Below, in pieces: positions 49,703 through 57,612 of a stretch of 64,000 bases of DNA (its first letter is position 1; the number at the start of each line of letters is the position of its first letter). The notes under the pieces are model-generated. The model saw nothing but the letters and a program-made list of their open reading frames with translations, ran no database searches and was not told the origin of the DNA. Source of the stretch: DATMAM01 sp035559995 (GTDB lineage: Bacteria > Desulfobacterota > Binatia > UBA9968); assembly GCA_035559995.1 (NCBI GenBank), contig DATMAM010000032.1:123987-187986 (forward strand), written 5' to 3'. The translations under genes and the position numbers were made by a program.

Positions 49703-49740
49703 CGGTTCGGTCGCGTCGGCGACGCGAACCGTCGGTTTTC
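49703..49740 (+). terminator. Intrinsic terminator
   Basis: CGGTTCG-GTCGC and GCGAC-G-CGAACCG form a 12-bp stem with one bulged base and a short GTCG loop, followed by TCGGTTTTC. It falls between the glycosyltransferase and the methyltransferase at 49778. Confidence 0.65.
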
Positions 49741-49777
49741 AATCGAAGCTAAATCAAAGAAAGGAGCAAGTCGGGCT

Positions 49778-50758
49778 ATGACTCGTCCGGTTAAGGCAGT
49801 GGTCGCAAAAGCGCTTCGCAAGGCGCGGCGCTATGTGCGCTTGCTTGAGGAGCAGATCGAGGAGGACGCGCGCGATTACAGCCAAGACGATTTCGTCTAC
49901 CCGTGGTTGAACTCGCTGTGCCTCTCGCTTCTCAGAAAAGAGAGTTACGCGGCCAAAAAGCCGCAATACGCCTGGGGCGCGATCCAGGGCGCTCACCTGG
50001 CGCGCACGCTCGGGATCGGTCGAATTTCGCTCATCGAGTTTGGCGTCGCCGGCGGCAACGGGCTGCGCGCGCTCGAAGAGATCGCCGAGCAAGTCGAGCA
50101 GGTTTTCGAGCTGGGCGTCGACGTCTACGGGTTTGATACCGGGAAGGGACTTCCTCAGCCGCGCGATTACCGCGACCTGCCCAACCTCTACCGCGACGCG
50201 GCCTTCCCGATGGACATCGCCAAGCTGAAAGAGCGCTTGCGCAAGGCCGAGCTTCGCTTGGGTCTCGTCGAGGACACGATCGAACCTTTTATCCGGGAAG
50301 AGCCGCCGCCGGTCGCTTTTATCGCGTTCGACCTCGACTACTACAGCTCGACCGCCGCGGCCCTCAAGATTCTCGCGGCCGACCCGCGGCTGCTTCTGCC
50401 GCGCGTGCACTGCTATTTCGATGACATCATGGGATTTACGCATTCCGATTACACCGGCGAGCGCCTGGCGATCGCGGAATTCAACGCTTCGCACAGCGCG
50501 AGGAAAATCTCGCCGATCTACGGCCTCAAGTATTTCGTGCCGCCGCGCTTCCGTCACGCGGAGTGGACCGAGAAAATATACCTCGCCCACATTTTCGAGC
50601 ACGAGCTTTACGGCCGCTACGACGGGCTTTTGCGGCGCGCCAGCGGCGGCATGACCGAGCTGCGCGAGCTTCCGCGCCGGCCGCGGCAAGAGGACCGCGC
50701 GACGAAGCGAAGCGTCCCGGAAGCCGTTCCCCCGGTCGTGGACCGGCGCGCCAGCTGA
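49778..50758 (+). CDS. SAM-dependent methyltransferase (TylF/class I-like)
   Basis: A 326-residue protein. ISLIEFGVAGGNGLRALEEI is the SAM-binding turn, VDVYGFDTGKGLPQP resembles TylF-type O-methyltransferases, and FIAFDLDYYSSTAAALKIL carries the metal/SAM acidic residues; CYFDDIMGF follows. The last ~60 residues are Arg/Pro-rich and probably unstructured. Ribosome site AAAGGAG precedes ATG 49778. It is the first gene after a terminator, so it may start the transcription unit running through WbpM, GlmS and the peptide cassette, but I could not find a convincing promoter. Confidence 0.78.
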   Translation: MTRPVKAVVAKALRKARRYVRLLEEQIEEDARDYSQDDFVYPWLNSLCLSLLRKESYAAKKPQYAWGAIQGAHLARTLGIGRISLIEFGVAGGNGLRALEEIAEQVEQVFELGVDVYGFDTGKGLPQPRDYRDLPNLYRDAAFPMDIAKLKERLRKAELRLGLVEDTIEPFIREEPPPVAFIAFDLDYYSSTAAALKILAADPRLLLPRVHCYFDDIMGFTHSDYTGERLAIAEFNASHSARKISPIYGLKYFVPPRFRHAEWTEKIYLAHIFEHELYGRYDGLLRRASGGMTELRELPRRPRQEDRATKRSVPEAVPPVVDRRAS

Positions 50759-50828
50759 GCCTTTTTCCGAAAAAATCCCACAACAGTGACGACCGCCTCC
50801 CAGCCGGGAAGCGGACCAAGGTAACTCT

Positions 50829-52787
50829 ATGAACAAGCGGACTTTGGCCAGCGGCGATCGCCGCCGCCGGTTGTTGTTGCGGTACCGGCGGCTGCCGATC
50901 GTGTGCCTGCATATCGGTCTTATCGCGCTCGCGAACTACGCCGCGTTTTGGCTCAGGTTCGACGGCGAAATTCCCGACGAGGAAATGGCAAACCTCATCG
51001 CGATGCTGCCGTGGCTGATCGTGATCCGCTGCCTCGTCTTTATTCCTTTTCGGCTTTACGAGGGGCTGTGGCGCTATACGAGCATCGTCGATCTCCGCAA
51101 CATCCTCGCCGGCACCGCGATCAGCACGGTCCTGTTCTACTTTTTCGTTCACGGCTACAGGGGAGCGACGGACTATCCGCGGTCGGTGTTCATCGTCGAC
51201 ACGCTGGTGGTGATCTTCCTGATGGCCGGCGTGCGCTTGTCGCAGCGCTTCTATCTCATGGTGCGCAACCTCAAGGGCGACAAGAAGGTCGTCATCTACG
51301 GGGCCGGCGACGCCGGGGAAATGATCGTGCGCGACATGAAGAACAACGGGGCGCTTTACCGCTATCATCCCATCGGTTTTATCGACGACAACCCCGACAA
51401 GCTCGGCCACCGGATTCATGGGGTGCCGGTTTTGGGAACGCGCGACGACATCGCGCGCATTCTCCAGTCGTACAAGCCCGACGAGGTGCTCCTCGCCATG
51501 CCGAGCGCCGCGCCCGCGACGATCCGCGAAGCGCTGAAAGCGTTCGAGCCGTTCAAGATACCGATCAAGACGCTTCCTTCGGCGGGCAAGATTCAAAACG
51601 GGAGAGTCGGGGTCAGCCAAATTCAGAATCTGGCGGTGGAGGATCTGCTCGAGCGGCTGCCCGTCGGCATGGACGTGGAGCCGGTGCGCGCCTTCGTCAA
51701 GGGAAAGCGCGTCCTGGTGACCGGCGCGGGCGGCTCGATCGGCGCCGAGCTCTGCCGCCAGATCGCAAGCTACGAGCCGCAAGCGCTCATCATGCTCGAT
51801 AAGAGCGAAAGCGCGCTCTATGACATCGAGATGGAGCTGGCGCACTCTTTTCGGGAGATCCAGCGGGCCGCCGTGCTCGCCGACGTCAAGAACGTCGTTC
51901 CGTTGACGGAGGCTTTCGCGCGCTACGCGCCGGAGATCGTGTTTCACGCGGCCGCCTACAAGCATGTGCCGATGATGGAAGCTCATCCCGGCGAGGCGGT
52001 TCTCAACAATATCGTCGGGACGCACCGGCTCGTGCAGGTCGCGATCCGGCAGAACGTGGAAAAATTCGTTCTCATCTCGACGGACAAGGCCGTCAATCCG
52101 ACCAATGTCATGGGCGCGACCAAGCGGGTCGGCGAGCTTTATATCCAGGCGCTGGCCCAGGCGCGCGATCGGACCGGACCGGTATTCTCGGCGGTCCGCT
52201 TCGGCAACGTTCTCGGCAGCAACGGCAGCGTGCTGCCGTTGTTCTTGAAACAGATCGAGCAGGGCGGGCCCGTCACGGTCACGCATCCCGAAATCCGGCG
52301 TTACTTCATGACGATTCCGGAAGCGGTCCTGCTCGTCCTTCAGGCGGCGACGCTTGCCCGCGGCGGGGAAATCTTTGTGCTCGAGATGGGCGAGCAAATT
52401 CGCTTGATGGACATGGCGCGCCATCTGATCCGGCTCGCCGGCTACGTACCGGACGAGGAGATTCCCGTGACCGTGACCGGGCTGCGGCCCGGAGAGAAGC
52501 TCCGCGAGGAGCTCGTCGCGATGGACGAAATGCTGGTCCCCGCCGAGGTCGACAAAATCATGCGCGTCCAATCCGGCTGGATTCCGGATCTCGAGTTCCT
52601 GACGCGCAACATCGCGCAGCTCGAGCGGCTTGCGATCGGCGGCAAATCCGATCGCGTGGTCGAGCTGCTTTACGAAATCGTGCCGACGTTTCGCCGGCTC
52701 AACGGCAACTTTGCCGGCCCCACCGGCGAGCGCCGGGCGAAGGGCGGCGTTCCCAAAACGTGGACGATCGTCGGCCACACGGTCTGA
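50829..52787 (+). CDS. UDP-N-acetylglucosamine 4,6-dehydratase, membrane form (WbpM/PglF-like)
   Basis: A 652-residue inner-membrane protein. Four N-terminal membrane helices (from IVCLHIGLIALANYAAFWLR to VFIVDTLVVIFLMAGVRL) lead to a first nucleotide-binding domain (VVIYGAGDAGEMIVRDM). A SDR catalytic domain follows: VLVTGAGGSIGAELCRQIA, VFHAAAYKHVPMME and ISTDKAVNPTNVMGATKR, with Met in place of Tyr before the Lys, as is typical of this family. Known members make UDP-4-keto-6-deoxy-GlcNAc. It should feed the PglE-like aminotransferase at 22264. Confidence 0.9.
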   Translation: MNKRTLASGDRRRRLLLRYRRLPIVCLHIGLIALANYAAFWLRFDGEIPDEEMANLIAMLPWLIVIRCLVFIPFRLYEGLWRYTSIVDLRNILAGTAISTVLFYFFVHGYRGATDYPRSVFIVDTLVVIFLMAGVRLSQRFYLMVRNLKGDKKVVIYGAGDAGEMIVRDMKNNGALYRYHPIGFIDDNPDKLGHRIHGVPVLGTRDDIARILQSYKPDEVLLAMPSAAPATIREALKAFEPFKIPIKTLPSAGKIQNGRVGVSQIQNLAVEDLLERLPVGMDVEPVRAFVKGKRVLVTGAGGSIGAELCRQIASYEPQALIMLDKSESALYDIEMELAHSFREIQRAAVLADVKNVVPLTEAFARYAPEIVFHAAAYKHVPMMEAHPGEAVLNNIVGTHRLVQVAIRQNVEKFVLISTDKAVNPTNVMGATKRVGELYIQALAQARDRTGPVFSAVRFGNVLGSNGSVLPLFLKQIEQGGPVTVTHPEIRRYFMTIPEAVLLVLQAATLARGGEIFVLEMGEQIRLMDMARHLIRLAGYVPDEEIPVTVTGLRPGEKLREELVAMDEMLVPAEVDKIMRVQSGWIPDLEFLTRNIAQLERLAIGGKSDRVVELLYEIVPTFRRLNGNFAGPTGERRAKGGVPKTWTIVGHTV

Positions 52788-52810
52788 GATCTCGTGATCG
52801 GAGGGACGCG

Positions 52811-53017
52811 ATGGAAAACCGAGCCGAAGAAATCCTGAACAACATCATCGATCTTGCGGAGCTTTTGGACGAAGAAACCTTAAGAAACGCGGCGGATGTG
52901 CCCATCATCGAGCTGGCCAAGTCGGTTTCGATCCAGCGGCGGGCGCCGCAAAGACGCGAGCCGGCCTGCGGCGCCAGGGCGGCAGCTCGCCGCCGTGAAG
53001 CGGGGCGCACCGGCTGA
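52811..53017 (+). CDS. Small helical protein of unknown function
   Basis: A 68-residue reading frame with a good ribosome site (CGGAGGGACGCG) before ATG 52811. The first 42 residues (ENRAEEILNNIIDLAELLDE, then RNAADVPIIELAKSVSIQ) look like two amphipathic helices; the rest is Arg/Ala-rich and could be non-functional extension. It lies between WbpM and GlmS. I do not recognise the family. Confidence 0.5.
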   Translation: MENRAEEILNNIIDLAELLDEETLRNAADVPIIELAKSVSIQRRAPQRREPACGARAAARRREAGRTG

Positions 53018-53075
53018 CGCTCCGGCCGGAGACGGAAGCCCGCTCAACCTGAACAGCGCAATGGAGATCTCGCTT

Positions 53076-54887
53076 ATGTGCGGCATCGTCGGCGTTATCG
53101 GTGACGGCGCGGTCGCGCCGCTATTGGTGAGCTGCCTGGAGCGACTCGAGTACCGCGGCTATGACTCCTGCGGCATGGCGACGTTGAACTCGCGGGGAGT
53201 CGAAATCCGCAAGGGGGTCGGGCCGGTGCGAGAGGTGTCGGAGCGGCGCGGCTTCGCGCGCGCTCACGGCGGCCTGGGAATCGCCCACACCCGCTGGGCG
53301 ACCCACGGCGGGGTGTCGGAGGAAAACGCCCATCCGCACTGTAGCTGCGACGGGAAAATTGCCGTGGTTCACAACGGCATCTTCACGAATTATCGAGCGC
53401 TCAGAAGCGATCTCGAGGCGCGCGGCCACCGCTTCCGCTCCCAGACGGACACCGAGGTGTTTGCCCATCTCGTCGAGGAGGCCGCGCGCGCGGGGCTTTC
53501 GGTCGAGGAGGCGTTTGCCGCGTCGCTCCGCAGGGTCGAGGGGAGCTTTGCGATCGCGATGATCGCCGCTCACGAGCCGGAAAAGATCTTTTGCGCCCGC
53601 GAGAAAAGCCCGCTCATCCTCGGTCTCGATGCGGGGACGAATTTCGTCGGTTCGGACATAAACGCGTTTCTCGAGCACACCCGCCGCGCCGTTTTGCTCG
53701 AGGACGGCGAATACGCGATCGTCGGGCGCGCGGGCTACGAGGTGCGGGCGATCGCGGGCGGCGAAGCTCGGGAAAAGCGCGCGCTGGAAATCGAGTGGCA
53801 GCTCGAGCGCGCCGGCAAGGCGGGCTACGCGCACTACATGGAAAAGGAGATCGATGAACAGCCGCAGACCGTCCGGCGCGCGCTGGAAATTCCCCGGCCG
53901 GCCATCGCTTCGCTCGCGGCGTCGTTCGCGGCCGCCCGGAGACGACTCCTGGTCGGCGTCGGCACAACGTATTACGTGGCTCTGTACGGGCAGTATCTCA
54001 TGGCCGCGCTCGCGCGCGAGACCGCGCAGGCGGTAAGCTCGGATGAAGCTTTGCACCTCGCTTTGCCGGACGCGACGACTTTCGTTCTCGCGATCTCACA
54101 GTCGGGCGAGACGTTCGACACGCTGGAGGCCTTGCGCCAGGCGCGCGCCGCCGGGGCGGCGACCGCGGCGATCGTCAACATGCCGGGCTCGACGATGACG
54201 CGCGAGGCCGAGCAGGTGATCCTGCAAAATTCCGGGCCGGAAATCTGCGTCATCAGCACCAAGGCGGCGATGGCCCAGCTCGTCCTGCTGAGCCGGCTCG
54301 CGGCTCAGGTCGCGTTCCAAAACGGGAGAATCTCGGCTGAGGCGGAACGGGAATTGCTCGCGGCGCTCGCGCTTGCGCCCGAGCGGATCCGGGAGCTGAT
54401 CGCCCGCCGGCGCTGCGCGCTGCGGCGGCTCGCGCTCCAGCACTGCCGCGCAAGGAGCTACTTTTTTCTCGGGCGCGGCCTCTACACGCCGATCGCCTTT
54501 GAGTCGGCGCTCAAGATGAAGGAGGTCACGTACCTGCACGCTGAGGGAATGCAGGCCGGTTTTCTCAAACACGGCACGCTCTCGTTGATCGACGAGGAGA
54601 CGCCTGCGGTCTTTCTGCTGCCGCCGGCGGTGCAGAAAGAAATCTACGACCTCACGATGAGCAGCGCCGAAGAGGTGCGCGCGCGGCGCGGCAAGGTGAT
54701 CGGGTTTGGCTTCGGCCCGCGGCCCGAGCACTTCGACGAATGGATCGAGCTTCCCCAGGCTGCGCGCTGGACGGCGCCGCTCCTTCACCTCGTCGCCGCG
54801 CAGCTGCTCGCCTACGAAACCGCGGTCGCGCTCGGGCGAAACGTCGACCGCCCGCGTTCCCTGGCCAAATCGGTGACCGTCGCGTGA
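53076..54887 (+). CDS. glmS: Glutamine-fructose-6-phosphate aminotransferase (GlmS)
   Basis: A 603-residue enzyme that makes glucosamine 6-phosphate, feeding UDP-GlcNAc for the amino sugars of this locus. I set the start at ATG 53076 so that the catalytic Cys follows directly (CGIVGVIGDGAVAPLL). Seen: LEYRGYDSCGMA, IAHTRWATHGGVSEENAHPH, VVHNGIFTNYRALR, two SIS domains (VGVGTTYYVALYGQYL; AISQSGETFDTLEALRQA; FLGRGLYTPIAFESALKMKE) and the family C-terminus LAKSVTVA. Length is normal. It may be a second, locus-dedicated copy. Confidence 0.92.
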   Translation: MCGIVGVIGDGAVAPLLVSCLERLEYRGYDSCGMATLNSRGVEIRKGVGPVREVSERRGFARAHGGLGIAHTRWATHGGVSEENAHPHCSCDGKIAVVHNGIFTNYRALRSDLEARGHRFRSQTDTEVFAHLVEEAARAGLSVEEAFAASLRRVEGSFAIAMIAAHEPEKIFCAREKSPLILGLDAGTNFVGSDINAFLEHTRRAVLLEDGEYAIVGRAGYEVRAIAGGEAREKRALEIEWQLERAGKAGYAHYMEKEIDEQPQTVRRALEIPRPAIASLAASFAAARRRLLVGVGTTYYVALYGQYLMAALARETAQAVSSDEALHLALPDATTFVLAISQSGETFDTLEALRQARAAGAATAAIVNMPGSTMTREAEQVILQNSGPEICVISTKAAMAQLVLLSRLAAQVAFQNGRISAEAERELLAALALAPERIRELIARRRCALRRLALQHCRARSYFFLGRGLYTPIAFESALKMKEVTYLHAEGMQAGFLKHGTLSLIDEETPAVFLLPPAVQKEIYDLTMSSAEEVRARRGKVIGFGFGPRPEHFDEWIELPQAARWTAPLLHLVAAQLLAYETAVALGRNVDRPRSLAKSVTVA

Positions 54888-54928
54888 GGCGGCGGCCGGT
54901 CAGAACTCGCCGATCAAAGGAGGCTTTC

Positions 54929-55258
54929 ATGAGCAAGTTCGAAAAGGAGCGAGAGCTTGCGCGCGCGGCGCGGTTCGAAGCGCTCGCCAGCGTGCTCGGG
55001 CGCCCGCGGCGGCGCACGGACGTGAGGACGCGGCTGATCGACGGCGAGACCATCGTCCTCGACCGGCGGCAAGAGCTGGTCCACCAGCTCAACAGGACGG
55101 CCAGCTATATCTGGCAGCGGCTGGACGGGCAACGAACGCCGGCCGAGATCGCCGAGCAAATTTGTCAAGCGTTCGAGGTGGACGAGGCTACGGCTTTGAA
55201 GGACGTGCTGGAGACGATCGCGAGGTTGAGGAAACTGGACCTGCTCGAGAACACGTGA
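54929..55258 (+). CDS. PqqD-family peptide-binding (RRE-like) protein
   Basis: A 109-residue protein. The PqqD-type core runs VRTRLIDGETIVLDRRQELV, HQLNRTASYIWQRLDGQRTP, AEIAEQICQAFEVDEATALK, DVLETIARLRKLDLLE. In peptide-modification systems this fold binds the leader of a precursor peptide. The next gene, 29 bases on, encodes a short peptide with a leader, and an HprK-like kinase and an NTP_transf_5 protein follow, matching the HPr-rel-A type neighbourhood. AAAGGAGG precedes ATG 54929. Confidence 0.85.
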   Translation: MSKFEKERELARAARFEALASVLGRPRRRTDVRTRLIDGETIVLDRRQELVHQLNRTASYIWQRLDGQRTPAEIAEQICQAFEVDEATALKDVLETIARLRKLDLLENT

Positions 55259-55287
55259 AGCCATAACCGGAGAAAGGAGGTGATGCC

Positions 55288-55518
55288 ATGTTCAATGAGC
55301 AAATCAAGCGCCGGGAGTTCATCAAGAGGACCGCGTACGCCGTCCCCGTGGTGCTCACTCTCAAGGCGATGCCGGCGTTCGCCCAGGCGGGCTCGGTGAA
55401 AGGCAACAATGGCGTAGGCAACGGGATCGATCCGCAGCCCCCCGGCAATCCGCCCATCAACGATGGGCCGGGCACGGGCCCCGGAAATCCGGGCAACCGT
55501 GGCGGCGCCAACCGGTAA
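55288..55518 (+). CDS. Small Tat-signal peptide, candidate substrate of the PqqD/HprK-like cassette
   Basis: A 76-residue protein. The leader has a twin-arginine motif (KRREFIKRT) and a hydrophobic stretch (AYAVPVVLTLKAMPAFA) with an A-F-A cleavage site at residues 30-32. The remaining ~44 residues are Gly/Pro/Asn-rich (GSVKGNNGVGNG; PPGNPPINDGPGTGPGNPGN). The ribosome site AAGGAGGTGAT is a near-perfect anti-16S match, implying strong translation. A hairpin right after the stop would favour this message over the downstream genes. These traits suggest a secreted, modified or structural peptide. No family name can be given, and direct modification is inference. Confidence 0.7.
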   Translation: MFNEQIKRREFIKRTAYAVPVVLTLKAMPAFAQAGSVKGNNGVGNGIDPQPPGNPPINDGPGTGPGNPGNRGGANR

Positions 55519-55527
55519 AGCCGGTGA

Positions 55528-55567
55528 CCCTCGCCCGCCCGGCGAGCTCAACGAGGGCGGGCAAGGG
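55528..55567 (+). terminator. Strong hairpin after the small peptide gene (attenuator or partial terminator)
   Basis: CCCTCGCCCGCC pairs with GGCGGGCAAGGG at 11 of 12 positions around a 16-base loop, starting 9 bases after the stop. There is no long T-run, so read-through into the kinase gene is expected. Confidence 0.6.
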
Positions 55568-55595
55568 TCGGCGCTTTAAACAGAAAAAGACCCCG

Positions 55596-56480
55596 ATGAA
55601 TCGTGACGTGCTCAGGTTTTGTATTTTGGGATGCGGCGTCGAAGTCGAGTGCGCCGATCCCGCGATCCGCGCGCTCGTCGTCGCCAACTACGGCGCGATG
55701 CCGGCGCGGCGCGCGGGCACCATCGATCTCGAGTACCGCATCACGCGAACGCGCGCGGCCGGCTTTCGGCTGGAGGGGCGCGGGCGAAGGTCCCTTTTTG
55801 CGGCCGACGACGGCGAGCTGATTTTTCTCCTCGACAAAGACCTCACGATCGAGATCCAAAAGCTCAGGCGCGAGCTGTATTTCCTCCACGCGGCGGCGCT
55901 GGCGTATGCCGGCAAAGGAACGCTTCTCGTCGGCGGCTCCGGGCACGGGAAGTCGACGACCGCCTGGGCCTTGCTGCATCACGGGTTTCAATACCTGAGC
56001 GACGAGCTTGCGCCGCTCGACCTCAAGCGCTTCACGGTCGAGCCGTACGCCCGCGCGCTGTGCCTGAAACGGGAGCCGCCGCCGCCTTATTGTCTTGCGG
56101 GCCAGACGGCGCGCACATCGCTCACGCTCCATGTCCCGGTGGCCTGCCTGCCGGGCGGCGGCCCGGCTCGAGGAGCGCCTCTCGCGGCGGTCTTTGTCGT
56201 TGAATACCGCAAGGAGATGAACGCTCCTCAAGCGCGCGCTCTCGGCAAAGCGGAGGCCGCAGCGCGCCTGTTCGCGCACGCGCTCAACCCTCTGGCGCAC
56301 CCGGAAGACGGCCTGGCGGGCGCGGCGGCAATCGCGGAGAAGGTCCCTTCGTTTCACGTGCAGAGCGCGGATCTCGGCCTCACCTGCAAGTTGATTCGCC
56401 AAACGCTCGCGCAAGCGCTCGGGCAGAAGAGCCGCGCGCCTCGGGCGCGCGCCGGAGTCGATCGGGCCGATGCGATGTGA
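55596..56480 (+). CDS. HprK-related kinase (HPr-rel-A type)
   Basis: A 294-residue protein with an HPr kinase/phosphorylase-like ATP site: LLVGGSGHGKSTTAWALLHH (P-loop) near residue 112, then YLSDELAPLD with the acidic residue used in phosphotransfer. It lacks the N-terminal domain of true HprK. Related proteins are known beside PqqD-like and NTP_transf_5 proteins; their substrate is not established. I chose ATG 55596 after the hairpin. It overlaps the next gene by 11 bases. Confidence 0.82.
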   Translation: MNRDVLRFCILGCGVEVECADPAIRALVVANYGAMPARRAGTIDLEYRITRTRAAGFRLEGRGRRSLFAADDGELIFLLDKDLTIEIQKLRRELYFLHAAALAYAGKGTLLVGGSGHGKSTTAWALLHHGFQYLSDELAPLDLKRFTVEPYARALCLKREPPPPYCLAGQTARTSLTLHVPVACLPGGGPARGAPLAAVFVVEYRKEMNAPQARALGKAEAAARLFAHALNPLAHPEDGLAGAAAIAEKVPSFHVQSADLGLTCKLIRQTLAQALGQKSRAPRARAGVDRADAM

Positions 56481-57585
56481 CGCGCGCGATTCGTGGTCGC
56501 AACGCCGCCGGCCCGCGCTTCTCGCCCTGCTGGAAGCGAGCGCGCGCGGGCGCGGCGATCTATCGCTCCAGCGGTTTGACCCCGGCGAGGTGGCGTGGGC
56601 GATCGAGACCGGCCTCGGGCCGCTGTTCTTTCGCGCCGTGCGGGACCGGCGGGAGAATTCGGCCGCGCCCGGCTGGTCCTGGCTCAAGGGCGCCGACTTG
56701 ACGGCGCGCGTGATCGGCGGCGACCAGATCCAGGCGATGGCCGAGATCCTCGACGCGCTTTCGGGAAAAGCGCCGCCTGTGACGCTCCTTAAGGGAATCT
56801 CGATCGCCGAGGAGTTCTATCCGGAGGCGCATCTGCGCGTGATGCGCGATTTGGATTTTCTCGTTCCCGAGGAATCGCTTCCCGCCGTGGAGGCCGAGCT
56901 CGGGGCGCTCGGATACGAGAAAGGGACGAATCTTGCGGCCGAACGATACCGGCGGCACCACCATAGCGCTCCGCTGTATCATCCCGAGCGAAAAATCTGG
57001 GTCGAGGTGCACCGCGCCCTTTTTGCGCCGGACCGAAGAGCGAGCGCGGTCGGGATCTTCCAGCCTAAAAGCCTTTTCGCCCAGAGGCGCGAATCCGATT
57101 TCCACGGTCGGCCCGTCTATCGGCTGAGCCCGGAGCTTCAGCTCGCCTATCTGGCGGCGCACTGGGCGCAGGAGTTCCACCGAGTCGGCTCGGTGACGGC
57201 GCTCGTGGACGCGATTTACTTGCTGAAGGGCGCCGGCGCGCGCTTCGCGTGGGAACGCCTCCTCCGGTGGGTGCAGGGAAACGTGGCGGCGACTTACCTG
57301 TATCTGTTGCTGAGCTATCTCGAGCGGCATCGCCTGGTCGAGGTCGCGCCCGACGTCATGCGCGACCTTTTCAATCAGCAGTGCTCCTTCGGCCGATCGG
57401 CGCTCAGGCTGGCGCACGCCTTGATCGATCGCTTTCTGGTCGGGGGTCGAAGCTTCGGCCCGCTCATGAGCCAAAGAAACGTGACGATCGTCTGGAAGAC
57501 GCTTCTTTTACCGGGCCCGGCGGCGAGAAACTGGCTGCTTGCGCCCATCAACCTGTCATTGCCGTTTTCGTATCGCATTCAGTGA
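56470..57585 (+). CDS. Nucleotidyltransferase family protein (NTP_transf_5-like)
   Basis: A 371-residue protein matching the uncharacterised NTP_transf_5 family. TLLKGISIAEEFYPEAHLR is followed by VMRDLDFLVPEE, where the D-x-D pair would bind metal and nucleotide; HHHSAPLYHPERKIWVEVHR follows with His and acidic residues. The C-terminal half is helical (LSPELQLAYLAAHWAQEFHR). It is translationally coupled to the HprK-like kinase. Members are common in exopolysaccharide and peptide-modification neighbourhoods; transfer of a nucleotide or nucleotide-sugar to a peptide is conceivable but unproven. Confidence 0.78.
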   Translation: MRCDARDSWSQRRRPALLALLEASARGRGDLSLQRFDPGEVAWAIETGLGPLFFRAVRDRRENSAAPGWSWLKGADLTARVIGGDQIQAMAEILDALSGKAPPVTLLKGISIAEEFYPEAHLRVMRDLDFLVPEESLPAVEAELGALGYEKGTNLAAERYRRHHHSAPLYHPERKIWVEVHRALFAPDRRASAVGIFQPKSLFAQRRESDFHGRPVYRLSPELQLAYLAAHWAQEFHRVGSVTALVDAIYLLKGAGARFAWERLLRWVQGNVAATYLYLLLSYLERHRLVEVAPDVMRDLFNQQCSFGRSALRLAHALIDRFLVGGRSFGPLMSQRNVTIVWKTLLLPGPAARNWLLAPINLSLPFSYRIQ

Positions 57586-57612
57586 AAAAGCAATCCTAAA
57601 GGAGGGAACTCT

